64,000 nucleotides of DNA from assembly GCF_000003815.2 (NCBI RefSeq), contig NC_049982.1, positions 22,453,640-22,517,639 on the forward strand, read 5' to 3'. How positions within the stretch are numbered: position 1 is the stretch's first letter; every line of letters begins with the position of its first letter. Under the pieces are notes generated by a model that was not told where the DNA came from, did not search any database, and was given only the letters and a program-made list of their open reading frames with translations. Shown here piece after piece: positions 25,093-39,361 of this stretch. The translations under genes were made by a program, and so were the position numbers. Source of the stretch: Branchiostoma floridae. Lineage: Eukaryota; Chordata; Leptocardii; Amphioxiformes; Branchiostomatidae.

Positions 25093-28000
25093 GTGTATGT
25101 GTGACAGTACACATATTTATCTCTAGTTATAGATATCCTAGTCTCTGACTTTGGGTATATTCTATGATTTTTTAAAAAGTGCTTGTAACACCAAATGAAA
25201 ACCAAGCATTATTCATTGAGTACGTTTAAGAAAGTATTGCAAAGACAAAAAAAAAAAGATGTGAATGGACAACAATGCCTTTTTTGTTCGGCATTCTATG
25301 TTCTGTCTGGTTGGTCATACTCATTCAACCATTCCTAACCACATTTTCATGATTTCATCATGAATTCAATTGTTCCAAACTTTTCTTGCAAAACTGTAAA
25401 ACTGAAATACACTGCTATTTTCAACATCACATTTTAAGTATACAGGCAGTTTACTGTAAACTTCACGACAAAATTTTACGCCCCTTGCCAGCTATTGCCC
25501 CCTCCCTCTCAAAGGTTGGGTGGCAGTCTTTTGCGATGGTCCGTAGGGTAAGCAGAAACGCAATATTTCCTATGTATTCTATGTGAGCACCTCATGATGA
25601 GTTGGATAAAGCCAGTTCGAAAATCCTCGTTGTAGCCGAGGGCTTTACTGGAGTATTGAGGAAATACCATTTGATCTGTTTTATTAGGCCGTCAAATTAC
25701 GTACAGCAGGCTAGCCAGGCTACCCCAACTACTAGTAGTAAGAAGTGGTTTATCTATACAAAGCATTGTGCGTTTAAAAACAATAGACTTTGGTACTACT
25801 ACATTTATACAAAAGCAATAAGATGTATCGGTGTGTGGCCCAGCTAAGTTTTCCATATTATATCCTACTATAATATATAATGAATACATTTTTTTACCTA
25901 TCTTTGCTGGTAAGAAGTCTTCCATAGTTATTACACCGTGGTTTCTTTCTTACACACAATGCGCTTTTCCTCCTTGACATCCCGCCCAGTGCGCGATGGA
26001 AGATAATCACCAATTTCGCCGCGGCCGATTCGATCCTAATTGGACAAGGAAATCAGTCCGATATTCGTAAATTGGCCTTTGCCTTGACATAAGGTCTCCG
26101 AACCTCTCCAAGGAGGGATGGAGAATGGAATAATAATTGGCAGAGAAAGATGCAGAAAGCACAGGCACGTGATTTGAATCCTGGTAGTCACCTTACTTAT
26201 ACCTTGAACTTGTTTTTTTAATTATCAGGCATTAGGCATAGGGAAACATGTTGCATTTTCTGTTATCCAACCAACCCTATACTATTAGATATAACGTTAC
26301 AAAAACCTAATCTTGCCTTTTTTGGGGGAACAACGTCAGGCATCTATAGTGATGGTATTTTCACTCTTAACAAATTAAAGCTTTGGACAGTTGTGTGTAA
26401 GAGTGTGAAGTAACATTTTACCCCTCTGTTCATGAGGTTACAGGTCGTGGGTCAAAGTTCGGGCAGCTAATTAACTGTTTTGAGCCTGCGCAGAAAACTC
26501 ATTTTTTTAGCCTGCGCACAAAATATCACTATTAATATACTTCTGCTTGTAACGGTGTGTATCCGTATGATTATCATATGATGTAAAAATAGTGCAGTGT
26601 CCCGATGCATTTCAGTTTTACATTTCGAAACTGTATTCTTTGGATCACTTCGGTAGAAATCTAGAAAAAAAATCCCTATGTACCAACCGATTCGAACTGT
26701 TTTCAGGACATTAATCAGAAACACAATATTCCTTTTCCCAGGCCTCGGGTTCAGGCTTGTGATGTGATTGATGGTAACGATGTGAAAACCTTGTGAGGGA
26801 ACCCATTGCGTGAGGTATCACCCCGGGGTTTCACCTGGCCTCGAACCTGTGCGCATGATGTGACCCAACAAGGTCATTGTTGATGATCAAAGACCCAAAA
26901 CACAAGCTGCCTACCATGGAACATGCATCAGAACCTTTTACATTTGTAAGGAATTATGAAGTCAACTTTATCAACTCGAGAGCAAAACATCAAAACTCCT
27001 CGGCGTCTTTAGCTAATTATGATAGGCGTTCATCATAGAAGTAGCTTCTGGCATATTCTACTTGGTTCTACTTCGACCAGTTTGTGTGTGAACCGGTTTT
27101 TACCAGTGTTAACCGGTTATTAATGGAAAGAGCCCTGTTCCCACCTCCTCGTCATTGACATTATTCCTTTTGCCTTCCCGCTCTGATTGTACTGCCTTCG
27201 CGTGCCGAAGCGTGCATCATTTTCACCATCATTGGGTCCCCTTTCTATCAACTCTGGAAATGCAAGGGTGTTTTTGTTAGAATCTTCCAAAGATAAAAGA
27301 GGGACGGAATCCCATCATTTTACCCTTGCAGGTAGCACAGACATAGATATACACACCATAATGCAAGTTATACGATTGAGGACATGATTTGCATAATTAA
27401 TGAAGAAATTCTATAATTCTTCCAAAGGCATACCATGTACCAGGCCCAATGCAACAAGGTCACAGTAGTTATGCCATTTATCCACCTGAGACAATGCTCT
27501 GTATGAAATTGAAATTGATTTTTTCTTGCCATAAAGTTGCTGCATTATCGTTCAGGGAAGGTTATGAATATGCCTTTACTCGACCCCCACCAATTTCATT
27601 TCAATTTACTGGATGTCCCAGTCGTCATTGTTCCCTTCTGTTTCCATTTCTCGCCCAGGTAGTAGCCCAGTAGTCATAAATTAGTCATGTATGTACAGCT
27701 TAGGAGCCGGTTAGTTCTAATATGACATAATCTTACGTTGGTCATGTGAGGACATTGTACTTTATAATATGCTATTTCATATGCCACTTACCATACATCT
27801 CAGCAACTGACCTGATTCGAATTTTGTTATTTATTCTAACTATTTATTTCTGTCATTTTTACCCATAGTAGTCCACTCATTGATTTACAATGTGTGGACT
27901 ACCATGCCCTGCATTACATAAATTGAAATAAAACATGTATATATGGTGACATGCAAACAGAAAATTACAAACAATAAATGAAATTAATAAATAACAATAG

Positions 28001-28639
28001 TAATGAAACTGATGTAAACAATAACAACAATCATAACAAATAATTGCTAGTAATGATAACAATATTAATACAAATCATGAATTTTGTTGATTAGAACCAG
28101 TGCATAAGGACCCCTCGCCCGAAATACCCAATCGATAAGTTATTTGCTGTGATCCGTCCGGCTTTATTTTCCCCTAACCACGTGTAATCAGCCAGGCTTG
28201 TGCTGTAAGGACTTTATCATCTATCTATCACCAATGAGAAATACCCGACTGTAATACTGGGGTTAGAAAGGTCACAGCTGCATATTGTGATTGATCTTCT
28301 AGCACAAAACAATGTCAGAATGCTGCCAACATTCATCTAAGGTCGTTTGGTCGCCGGTTTGGCAAGGGCAAACCAAAATATATCTATAAAGGCCTTGTCT
28401 CTTACGTTTGGGGGTGCACAATATAGCTGATGTATAAGAATATCCGGATTTATATACTGTAAAAGGGGAAATTTTCGCGTTTTTTTTTTAAATTTTCACG
28501 TCCGTAACCTCACCGCCGCGAACTTAAGATCACCGCGAATATTTTTTTCTGTCTCCAATCTGCATAACACCTTGTTATTTTACCAATACCATAGGTATGG
28601 TGAAATATATTGTATTCGTAATGTTTCTTCTTTCTTTCT

Positions 28640-29285
28640 CCTGTCAAATCTTCGGAACACGGTATCTCCGTTGTTCCTGAACCGATTGACTTGAAATTTG
28701 ACACAAGGGTAGAGTGGGCCAATACCCCCAGACGCTTTGTTCATTTCTTACATATCTGCCTTTAAAATGATTTTATTAAGGTTTTTTGGTCATCTTAAGA
28801 CCAAAACTGTATATTTGGGCCCACTGTACCCTGGTATTATAACCGAATGAGCTGAAATTTGGCACAGATGTGCCTTGATAATTCCCCCATATAAATTCAA
28901 TACCATTTTTGGTGTAGAGTATAACGAAATGCTTTTTTTTGCGATTTTTTGGTCATTTTTTGACCAAAAAAGGACACTTTTGGCTCCTGTACCTTGGTTT
29001 TAGAACCGGATGACCTGAAATTTAGTATAGGAGTGCCCTAGACATATGCGCACATGGATTCATTAACAGTTGAGGCATACAGTACAACAAAATGCTTAAT
29101 TTTGCGATTATTTGGCCATTTTATGACCAAAAAGTACACTTTTGGCTCTTGTGCTCTGGTTTTAAAACCAAATGACCTAAATTTTGGTAAAATGGTGCAC
29201 TAGATATTTATTCAAATGACACATGTATAATTTTTGTCATAGACTACGTCAAAATGATATATTTGGGTTTTTTTTTGTCATTTTC
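28640..29285. repeat. degenerate tandem array, unit about 162 bp, four copies
   Basis: The phrase 'GA(C/G)(C/T)TGAAATTTGG' and variants fall at 28688, 28849, 29012 and 29174. Each is preceded by 'CCTTGGTTTTAGAACCGGAT'-like text and followed by 'TTTTTGGTCATTTT.TGACCAAAA', itself a small palindrome. Copies are diverged, so the array is old. Confidence 0.75.
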
Positions 29286-29454
29286 CAATAGCCAGAGGGG
29301 TCAATGACCTTAAGGTCGTTGACCCCAGCTGCAGATTGCACCTACTGGCATATATGTCTATTTAATCTAATTAGATAGGTAACCAATCACTTAGCCTGAA
29401 TCTATATCCTAAAGAGGGGGGGGGGGTGTGACAGCCAATCAGCGAGTCCGGTGT

Positions 29455-30135
29455 TATCTGGAAGAGTCCATTCTTACACGGAGGGGTTCATTTTTTTTTT
29501 TAAATTCATCCTCGGACTGGTGAAGTCTTTCAGTGGGTGTATTTTTGGACAGGTCTATTTTGCAGTTTTACAGAAGGTTTGTCTGGAAGAGTCTATTCTC
29601 GCACGGAGGGCGGATTTTTTTAAATTCATATTTTGGACTTTGGTGACTTCTAGTTTGTCAAAGTCTTTCAGTAGGGTTATTTTTGGACTGGTCTAATTTG
29701 CAATTTTAAATGGGTGTGCTGGAAGAGTCCATTCTTGCACGGAGGGGGGATTTTTTTAAAATCCATTGGCTTTTTTAAAAATCCATTTTTGGGACTTCAG
29801 TGATTATGTCAAAGTCCTATTTTAGCGGATGTATTTTTGGACTGCTCTACTTTACATGGAAGAGTCCATTTTTTGCACACGGAAGGGGGATTTTTTTTCA
29901 AATTCAGTTTGGACGGGTGATGATTCAAAATTCAATTTTTAGTGGAAGTGTTTTTAGACTGGTCTATTATACCTTTTCATGCGCTGGGACCTTTTTTGCT
30001 AAATTCAATTTTGGATTTGGTTTCTTATTCAAAAGGCCAAGGTTTCAGTGGGAGTATTTCTGGACTGGTCTATTATGCAAATTCACATAGGGTGCACTGG
30101 AGTCCATTCTTGAACGGGGGAATTTTGTAAGATTC
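29455..30135. repeat. degenerate tandem array, unit about 130 bp, about six copies
   Basis: 'GGAAGAGTCCATTCTTGCAC' followed by a G-run (GGAGGGGGGATTTTTTT) occurs at about 29458, 29582, 29719 and 29857, with weaker copies near 29985 and 30097. In between, 'TCAGTGGGTGTATTTTTGGA CTGGTCTATT' recurs at matching intervals. Short Phe-rich frames in it are by-products. Confidence 0.8.
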
Positions 30136-30252
30136 ATTTTTGGGTTAAACCGTCATTAGTAAAAGTGATTTTTCAAATGGGTGATTTTGAAATAGTCTAT
30201 TGTTGCATGGGGAGGGAGATGGCTGAAATATACTGTATTTGCTCTCAAGCAA

Positions 30253-30855
30253 ATGTCGGCCTTTCTAGTTTCAACCTCGAAATTATTACACCAGCGAACA
30301 TTTCCCCTTCTACAGTATTGGCGAGGAACCGAGTCACCCTTCCCCGGTCCACCCCCTGATGTTGATGGGTGGGTTACACGTGTGGTAGACGGGGCCCTCT
30401 ACTTCTACACACACCTTTCACCCATATATTCGTTAGGTAACATACTTACAGAAGTGTACCAATCATGGAACCTACCATGCATTGATGACTCCCCGTTGTC
30501 AGCTTTCAAAAAATGGCTTTGCCTTATCAAATTTTCTTTGATAAACCTGCATTTGCTGACGTTAGTTCGGCCCCCTCATCGGACACCCACCGTGAAACTG
30601 ATGATAAAAGCTATTTTAGAACATATCGGAGGTAACAAAAAAGTGAAAGAAATTGAAACTGATATGAATCTAGTTAAGCTCAAATTTTCCACTGATTATG
30701 ACATTTAAAACAGACGCTGTATGTACAGTATTTACAGCTTCGTTGTTTCGGGCATATTCCCCTACCGGTAGCTCTCTGTGCTGTATCTTTTCAGTACATA
30801 ACCAGTAACGTTACCAAATTCCAAACATGCCTTATAAACCTTTGATTTGATTTAT
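30253..30855 (+). other. unrecognised 151-codon frame with LINE-like tail
   Basis: The frame (30253-30708) shows no domain I know; its middle reads 'ALYFYTHLSPIYSLGNILTE'. Downstream, 'TATAAACCTTTGATTTGATTT' at about 30833 resembles the ATTTG-repeat tail of the LINE end at 45780. That suggests the C-terminus and 3' UTR of a retroelement, but this is weak. A chance frame is the main alternative. Confidence 0.25.
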
Positions 30856-31614
30856 CAGTTTGTTTGTTTGGTACACATAGCCAGGGCTACCCAACTAGCC
30901 TAAAGCTAATGTACTGCAAACCTTTCTTTGATCAACCGTATGTACTCAGCTCGACACTGTCCCTAACGTCAACCCATCTAGAAACTGTTTTCAAATTGCA
31001 ATATTTTCAAAATAATTTTGAGGTCACATCAAGACCTGCCTACATACCAAATGTGAAAATCATTCATCTTTGCATTGACACACAGACAGACACGCCATCG
31101 GACAAACATACCACCATACAGACAGACAGACATAACCTTCTTGGTGAGGCAATGATGAGACACAGGCAAGCACCTAAAAGGATGAAATGAAAAAACAAAA
31201 ACAACATTAGTTTTGTAGAAAATACAGGTTAGCACTGGACCATTAACACCAATGACGTAGACTGTTGTGCTGCCATCTGGGCCACTAAAGGCTAATGACC
31301 ATGGATGCGGACGGATCGTGTGAGTGGTAAACAGCTTTCCTCTACCGCTGTGCGATATCCTTGGATGAAATCCAGTGCAGAAGTAAAATAGGCTACAGCA
31401 CCCAAATGTAAGGACACCCTTATACGATTTGATCTCAAAACGGGACAGCCATGTTGATTACAAAATAATGGACTACATGAGCACACTACTGATCTTTTGA
31501 ACTACTAAAGATGTGTCTTCGTCCACGTTTCGCATATTAATTCATAACAAAAATCACAGGTTGCACCTGTTATCTAACTCACAGTTAGGATATATAAAAA
31601 CCAACAATATTTCT

Positions 31615-31760
31615 CTGGTGTCACTGACGAAGGACATCGGATGGCTGTCTGAAACGTCTGGCTGTTTTAAAATTCATAATTATCCAGTTGCTTAAGCAAC
31701 TGCTTTTTGTCACATCTTATTACCGGGATGTCTAACCTTCATCGACGCACTATTGGTGTT
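31615..31760. mobile_element. right half of a family A MITE
   Basis: 'CTGAAACGTCTGGCTGTTTT' then 'TTATCCAGTTGCTTAAGCAA' mirrors the terminal repeat of the family. It is followed by 'TCTAACCTTCATCGACG', a phrase also present after the copy at 33934-34245 and near 16690, so the repeat probably extends past the inverted repeat. Confidence 0.55.
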
Positions 31761-33929
31761 TCTTTCCCAGGGTTCACACAGTTTTCTGTATTAGGCTATT
31801 CCATGGCACCATGATCATAATCATTTATGTTGCTTATAAACTAAAATAAAACAGATAATAGTTTACAAGGTTTCTTTCACTGCTAGTTTATTACAAATTC
31901 GTGTCCAATTTATTGATAAGGAAATGGTGATAATCATAAACAGGCTAAGTCTTACACGCAACGTTTTGAACTGTTCTCTAAATAGATATAACGGTTGATA
32001 CAATAGATAGATATAAACATATGTGCACGGAGTAATCTTTTTTGACTTGTAACAGACCACATAGGTAGTAGGAATATTAGTAGGAAGTGGTCAAATAGAC
32101 TGAACACATTGAAACCTGGTCGAAAACCACCTGGTGCAGGCAACCAGCTCCAGTGACAAGCAACGTAAAACAGTCGCGGCCATTTTTACATACTTTTTGA
32201 CAAAATGTTAAACAGCATACATACAACTTAAGTTCAATTAGATTGGGAAAGCTTTCGAGACGAACTCTGTCTCTTTGTCAACCCGGAGATCTCATCTTGG
32301 AGTTTCTCTGCCACGTGACGATTGATGGACATTGTCACGTGACAAGACACAGTCATACACAGGTCTCAGATACTTATCCCCCACTGTCCTGTACAATCAC
32401 CTGTCCTTAGCAACCGTTCCCCACTGAGAGGCTGCTGAATGCACGGATAGCTAACGTTATATCATATCAGATGTGTTAGCTGCAATAGAACTGTATTTAC
32501 CACCCGCGGATGCCCTATTTTCCAGCAGGCCATGGAGTCTGGTAGAGACTAGTTGCAATCAGTTTTGGCTAGCTCTGTCCATTCAGGGGATTAATTATTC
32601 TTAAGAAGATTAACGTCCCTGAGGTCGGTTTTTAATTGTGCCTTGCAGGAATAGCCTATCATTAGTCGCCTAGTTAGTGAAAGTGTCCCGCTTTCCCCAT
32701 AGATTACGATTTTTTTTTCATTCTGGCCTACGGGGAACGGATTGGATTCGCTGTTGGTCCGATTATAAAGAAACTCTTCAAAATGGCAACAGTGGCCTCT
32801 GTCCAGGGTTGCTGATTTAGAATCTAAAGTTCCTGGAAGATCCAGCGTGTACTCCTAGGAAAGGCACTTGATACATATTCCCTCACTCGAAAATAAGTAT
32901 CCAGTTCATGTTAGGAAGGTCTTCCCGGATGAGACAAAGCATAATAATAAAACATAAGGTCTCGTATTTCAGGAGAGCCACACTTCTAGCACGTTAATGA
33001 AAGTATCACAAAGAGTAGGGAGTCCTTCCCGGCATTTTTTTAAACATTTGGCCCCACCTGGGGAAATTATTGTGGTATCTACTTTAAGTTTACTTGTAAT
33101 TGTGTGGCAACTGGTTCTTGCGATAAGGCCACGAATGTAAGCTCCTTGCAATTTAACCTCTGGCTGTGACGAGAGAATAGTCAGTCCAACCATCAACAAT
33201 AACAGTAACAACAGTGTGGGAAGTCGACCATGGTGTTTTCTTTTCTCTCCCATCAGCAAGATGTGACACGCCTGAGCAACACTGTGACCCGAAATGTTTG
33301 TCTCCCCATTTGGAGTTTGAACACAGAATGCACTAACGGCGCCAATAATGGAACAGATGTGAAATGTGTTTCGTGAGTTCCTATCAGCGTCAAAGCCAGT
33401 ACAGTAGCACTAATGGTACTTCACTCAGACAAGCTATCGAAGTCAATCTAAGTCTATCCCCTCAAGCTCTTGCCTACAGAGACCAACGCCAATTGACCAC
33501 GACCTTTGAAAGCATTGAGTGTTGATTTGAGTCCAGAAGCTTACTACAAAAGGTTTGAATCTCAATTGAATGCATCGGTTTAGACAGAAAAACTTACAGG
33601 AGCCATTTGCCGCTGATAGCTGTTATATAGCGGGCCTGTACTTCCGCCTGTTGAGTCTTGCCACTCTGCTATATTCACATAACAGCGGACTCACCGCCTA
33701 AACACGCCGGCTACACATGTACGCTGTACGGAACAAACTCTAAATGGGCACCCTAACCGTCTAACATAATTGTGTGAGTGTATCAATGTGATGTGTCTTC
33801 CTGCCTATCTATGCCCTTGTTCTAAAGCCAAACCATTGACATTCTTGATTCTTTAATGGTACAAAGTAATAATGCTGGTGTTGGTAAACGGTTGGGTATT
33901 TAGCACAAAATAAAGATGAATTGCGCTCA

Positions 33930-34250
33930 AAAAGCATTTACTCAAGCAACTGGATAGATTTTGGAAACGGATAGACGTTTCATCATAGGATGAACGTTTC
34001 AGATTGTATACATTACCTTTCGTCAGTGACACTGACGAGATCTGGAAAAAACTGGTTGTCTTCAGCTCTTCTTGATTGATAGTCTGGGTGTAAAAACAGT
34101 TTCTTCCAGATTTCAGTGTCACTGATGTAAGATAGTGGATGCTATCTGAAACGTCTGATCGTTTTCAAAATTATATCCAGTTGTTTGAGTGACGGCTTTT
34201 GGGCGTATCTTATTACCTGAATTTCTAACATTCATCGACGTAGAGATGAA
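33930..34250. mobile_element. most complete family A MITE
   Basis: The left end ACTCAAGCAACTGGATAGAT..GGAAACGG..AGACGTTTCA and the right end TGAAACGTCTGATCGTTTTC..ATATCCAGTTGTTTGAGT are inverted copies. 'GTCAGTGACACTGACGAGATCTGG' is mirrored by 'CCAGATTTCAGTGTCACTGA'. This is the copy that best defines the family. A 120-codon frame starting at 34189 begins in its right end and is probably chance. Confidence 0.75.
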
Positions 34251-35619
34251 TTGGTTTGCGTCTTACGCTGCAATGGATATGCAGTATCTAGTCATATCCA
34301 CTTCGAGCTTCATAGACTCGTCATCTCTACTGCCAATAAGAACGAATCAGTATGGTTCAGACCAGACAACACGGTACTATCTGTTATTATGTCTTTGTAA
34401 CAAAACGTTTTTAGACTGGACTGAGTATTCTGCCAAGTTTACTCGCATTCTGGCGAAAAAATGGATGAACACAAATGATTTCAACGGCCCAAAGCCTTTA
34501 GCTACATCATACAACAGCCTGGTTTATATCAATATCATAGAAAATGAATAGTTTATGAAACCTAAGGTTTTGATTAATCAAAATGGTCCTCCGATGAACC
34601 TGTTATTTGTATCTACCCATGGGAATCACATTGTATCCCGTAGCTGTTATTATCACAACAATCCCTTGTTCCATTCTTATCTGACGCTTTCTGTATATTT
34701 TTCATAAATACTGTAACATGTTGCCCAAGAACCTGTAAATAAAAGAAATCCAATTCTATAAGTGTTCATGTTGCATACTTTTATTTTCAGGTGCAAATTG
34801 TTCTTTGACAAATATGCTATAACCACAGTGCAGCCAGCAAAGGCAGCGAGCACATATCTTATCAGTAGCCCGAAACTAGTTTGCAATATCAAATACGTCT
34901 GACTAAAGATAGGTACTGCTTTGTACTGCAGAATTTATAACTTTTGAATCACCTGCCGAATTTCTTGTGCAGTCCAGTTGAATTCTCTGCCACCGCATGT
35001 AAAAGCACAAAAATCGATCACTTATGTCAAGACTCTATATGAAAGAATGCCCTAGCGGATATTTTGGCACTGCAGGAGCCGGTTTGTTTGAGACTTTGAA
35101 AGTGAATCATACTTTTACTGTGTTATAAAAGATAAATTATTCATTTCTCAGCTACCTTTCAGTTCATATGTTTCGTTGGGTTGTTTGTAGTTCTGGGCCC
35201 ATTGCAAAATGCTATTAAAATTGGCGATAGGCGGTTTCCTGGAAGAATAGAAGAATGAATGAAATGTACTGAAATCCAACCCATTGATAGGAAGCTATAT
35301 GAGTGATGTCAGAGGTGGCAGACATAGAAGAATGATGTTCCCACAGATAACAAACATTCACGCGGTAATCCTTCAATACTCCGTCATGGTCTAAACACCG
35401 ACACTAGCGTTATCTTGTCGCCACATGTGGGGTATGCTGATACCTTACGGGTGAAAAACACATATTTGCAATGCAGAACGTTCCAGAATGTAACAGGTGA
35501 CCATGTCGTTATGGATAGAAATATTTGTTTGATGGCAGAGAGTACACGTAGTGTAGATTTTTACTAAATTGTATTGAGACATATAATCAGCAACGTTAAT
35601 ATCTTCTCAAAGAAGCTTA

Positions 35620-35935
35620 CATAGCTGCCTTACAAAAACTTAGTAGAAATCGGATGGCACCCAGGCTAGTACATAAACTCAACTACATTCTGGGAGGCGA
35701 TAATCCTCACTCTGTACAAGTAGGCAAATACATCCACGAATGTTTAGACCATAGAACCAATAGTGTAAATAACATGGTAGACCGTGTTGATTTATTCATA
35801 CCTATAGATATCCATATATGTGTATTTAGTTGTACTGTAAGTTGTTGTTATAACGTTACATGTAAACCTTACGAAAGTCGTTGTACTTTTGTCGTGTCAA
35901 TAAAGATTATACATGTTGTACTAAATATTCCGGTT
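35620..35935 (+). pseudogene. LINE 3' end fragment
   Basis: A + strand frame reads 'LNYILGGDNPHSVQVGKYIH ECLDHR'. It aligns with the last residues of the - strand LINE at 22825 ('FVYIFGCHDSHNARIGKYIKDC'). It is followed by an AATAAAG-bearing tail (about 35899). Only the extreme C-terminus and 3' UTR remain, as in a 5'-truncated retrotransposition product. Confidence 0.6.
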
Positions 35936-38900
35936 TATTGCCTTTCTGTTATGTAACGAATCGTTGTGCTTGGTATTTCTATCGACCCAATCGTACGCTT
36001 GTGGGAAAAAGGTAATGATAGTTCCGGTTTAATGCACAGAGGGATTCCAGTGGATATCCCTGTGGCAGCACATCGTATCTCAAACGAAAGTCAAACTTAA
36101 CGCTTGGTGCCCGAAGGTAGCAGAATTCATTGAACGATTCCTCTTGTTCACATCGACAAAATGTCCCTCTAAGCTGTTTAAGTTGAGAGCAATTTGTTTG
36201 TGGCCCACCGCTCACTGACTCTACACCACGAGAACGTGCCTTTCAGTTTCACGTTCGATTAGGCATGCTTCAATCCTGGCCTCCCAAAATAGATGGGGAT
36301 TTCTTCTGGGGGCTATTTTTAATCATTCTGTCCATCGACCGTTGACGGTTTTGGCCTCTGGGCAGTTTCATGGCCGCTGAATTCCCGGAAGTGTAGTTCA
36401 TGTTCTTTTCTGGTCGTGACCGGACTCTATAAACTCTGTACACTCGCCTTGGCTGTGTATATTTATCCAGGAAAAAGAGCGACATAACATTACACATGTG
36501 TGTAACGTACTGTAAGTTATCAATATCCCATGGAAATGTAGGTATTGTAATCGATGAACATGTGTTTGTGACAAAAATAACACGTTTTGCGGTAGTTTTT
36601 AAGGAGTTTCACCCAAGCTGGCACATGCTGGCCTTTTGCGCGGCAATATGAGTTGCCGACATGCGTGGAGCTTACGAGGAGGTGATTTTACGAGGACCTG
36701 AATAGAGAACAGGTGTGGTTAGCTCTTGTCATATAGTCCAAAGATTAGAGATTTTTGGCTCCTCGAGGATATTATTAGTACTACAGTAAAGTAAAATAAA
36801 GTAAGTGCTACAGCCTGGTGTAACAGCGAGGATACAGTACGTACGGCTCGACCTATCAGGGCTAAAAAGGAAAATGTCAAGAAGGCGACTTCTTGAGGAG
36901 CTCTTCACGAAGTAGAGCCGGCTTCTTCACGTTTACTAGTAGCTGAAGCTGGGTCGAGTCTTAACAAAGGTTATTTGTCTTAAAGACTCTTTGTTTCTTT
37001 TGATACACTGTGTTCTATGGTTCAATTCGTAATACCAGCTTTGTAGTCCTGTGGTTTAGCAGCATTTTTGCTGGATTGTTTCGCCCTCCGGCATTAGTTC
37101 TGGGATCTCCAGATGGTGTTATCCATACGATCAAGTCAGTGTGGCCTTAGCAAAGGAAAATTCCTGAGTGCCGACATGACTTTTTCCCCTCTAGCCTGGT
37201 AGGGTGAGCCGTACCCTATCCTGTCGGTGGAGCCTTTTGACCTTTCCGCTGGTGAAAAAAGTCCCCTCATTGTGACCACAGTTCCATTAGAGAGATGTCA
37301 TCGTGAGTGGCTCTATTGAAATCCATTAGATTTAGTTTGGATGTCACATTTCTTGAACTATCGCCGAATGTGACATGACTTGTTCTCATCTTAGGCCTTC
37401 TAGGAAATCAGTTTTTGTAAGTTGAAGTGGCAACCCAGTGTTCCTGAGATAAAATAGATGAATCAGTTTACCGATATCAAATCTTAACAAAAAGTTATCA
37501 TCAACTAAACGCAATAAGCATTCTGTATGGGCAAACGTCAGACAATAATCAGTTTTGCTACATGTAAGTCAGCTTTGTTGAATCCATGTCCTGACATTCT
37601 TGTGACCTGACATCACCCTTGCCCTCAGCTACAACACTATTGGATCTGAGTCAAACTATACTTCCAATTCACCAAGTATCCCATTACATCACTTCCACCT
37701 TCCATGCTTTCACTCTGCAATATTCACACAATTGTGCACGTGATTACAATACCTACTAGTATGCCGAACTAAACGCTATAACATCTATGTTTGGACAACT
37801 GCAAGAAAATTAGTCTCATTATATACTCAGTATTCCAAAGCAAATTCTTTCATGTTTTATTTTCATGTATATGTTTTGAATAACCGTCTGTCAATATAAA
37901 AAAAATCGCGCCAAAAATACTTCGCCAGAATCACCTTTTTGTTATGAGAATCCGCTTCCCAGAAAGCTGTGATTATGGGCTGGGAGGATTTTTCTGATAT
38001 AACGGTTTCTGACATGTTGTAACCTTGGTGATGCAGATGTGTTGGTGGGCATGGCATTCAAGGGGATAAGGTTTGTGTGCGTTTCACTTTTGCCTATGGA
38101 CTTAGTCCCTAACAACGGATTAGCCCGGAGTAAAAACATGCCTGCAAGGGGTCTTCCTGTTGATGATCCGTAACTAGTAAACTTTGAGTCACATTCTTAT
38201 GGAAAAGCGGGTTGCTAATTCTTTATAACACCGTGACCATATGTTCAAACGTCGTTTAGGTAACAAGATACTCTTAGAGTAGCCATAAGGTCAAATGTGG
38301 ACGCCTTTTCAGAGATACGGCGACTTCGGGGGAGTGTACTCCGAGTTGACTCCGGCGCAGTGTACGCCTTGTCGACTCCGAAAAGGCGTGTGTAAACCCC
38401 GCCATTAACTGCCTGTGACATGATGACAGATGATCTTGTTAGCCAGTGAAAACACGACATCAATAATGGGAAACTCCCGACAGGGCCCTTGTACTATAAT
38501 TCGATTAAGGTGCCAGTGTAGTACTGATTAAGGGCTGATTGGTTCGGGATTATCGATACAACATCTGGGGCTTCCTTTCTATTGTCGTGTGGTACGCCAC
38601 GTGATCATGAACACTTCGACTGGAGTTCGGTATCTATAGGGGGGGGATCTATATCTGTATGTATAGAGCCAGTTCGTTGTAACACACCAGCTTCTGTACA
38701 TGTCTAGCCGGTATAACAGCCCTTTGGTGTAACACATCAGCATCTGTATCTGTATCTGCATCTGTACAGCTGGTAAAACATGTATGAAAGCACTCTCCAG
38801 CATAACAAAACAGCTTCGCAGGCACGCAGCGCGGCTGCAACGACCTAACCTGTACGCAGCAAGCTGCAAGCGAGCTGTACTTGGTATACGTGGCGTCGAA

Positions 38901-39310
38901 TCCTGTCTATGATGGTTCTATCCTACTAGGACAATACAAGTTTTGAATACACAAATCCTGGTTTGCTAACGATGGTATCTAATGGCTCTCTCTTTTTCTT
39001 TTCTAGGCTGGTATCAGACACTTAATATCAAGTTGTGCGTCTGTGGCTTTGAAAGATTTGTGCCGAAAAGATTCATTCGCCGACGCCATGTGCAATGTTT
39101 GCTTACTGCTATCGTTAAGAAATCCTAACGGCCATTCAAGAATCGAAGGATATAAATATGTGCAATGATGATGTTATTGTTTCATTTACTCTTAACTCTG
39201 ATGCAATGTCAATATTTTTTCCTTTATTAGGAGCCGTTTTATGACCTTGACATGACAAGTGTTGCTGTTTGCTTCGGATTCTTAAAATATGCACTTTTGT
39301 TGTTTTGCAG

Positions 39311-39361
39311 TACGTCAGGGCAAGAGAACGGGACTGCGCCGCTAGCCGGGGCTGTGCAGAG
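39311..39361 (+). CDS. ANOS1: anosmin-1, exon 2 (Cys-rich domain)
   Basis: Seventeen codons, YVRARERDCAASRGCAE, between acceptor TTTTGCAG and donor GTAAGA, phase 0 on both sides. It contributes two cysteines (DC, GC), which with the next exon form the CxnCxxCxxxC pattern of the vertebrate anosmin Cys-rich region. The exon is very short (51 bp). I accept it because both splice sites are strong, the frame joins exons 1 and 3 without a break, and the cysteine spacing fits. An automated gene finder could miss it. Confidence 0.75.

Larger units (their letters stand above)
12879..39310 (+). other. anosmin intron 1 (26.4 kb)
   Basis: Phase 0 intron running from GTAAGA to TTTTGCAG. It contains most of the mobile DNA of the window, listed separately, and both assembly gaps. 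Stretches in which I see nothing beyond short frames: 12909-14457, 16057-19149, 25093-28639, 31761-33929, 34251-35619 and 35936-39300. A large first intron is typical of anosmin genes, which may host regulatory elements here, but I cannot pick one out. Confidence 0.7.

Noticed and set aside
34189-34551. 120-codon + strand frame
   Set aside because: It starts within the right end of a MITE and shows no domain or codon pattern that I trust.
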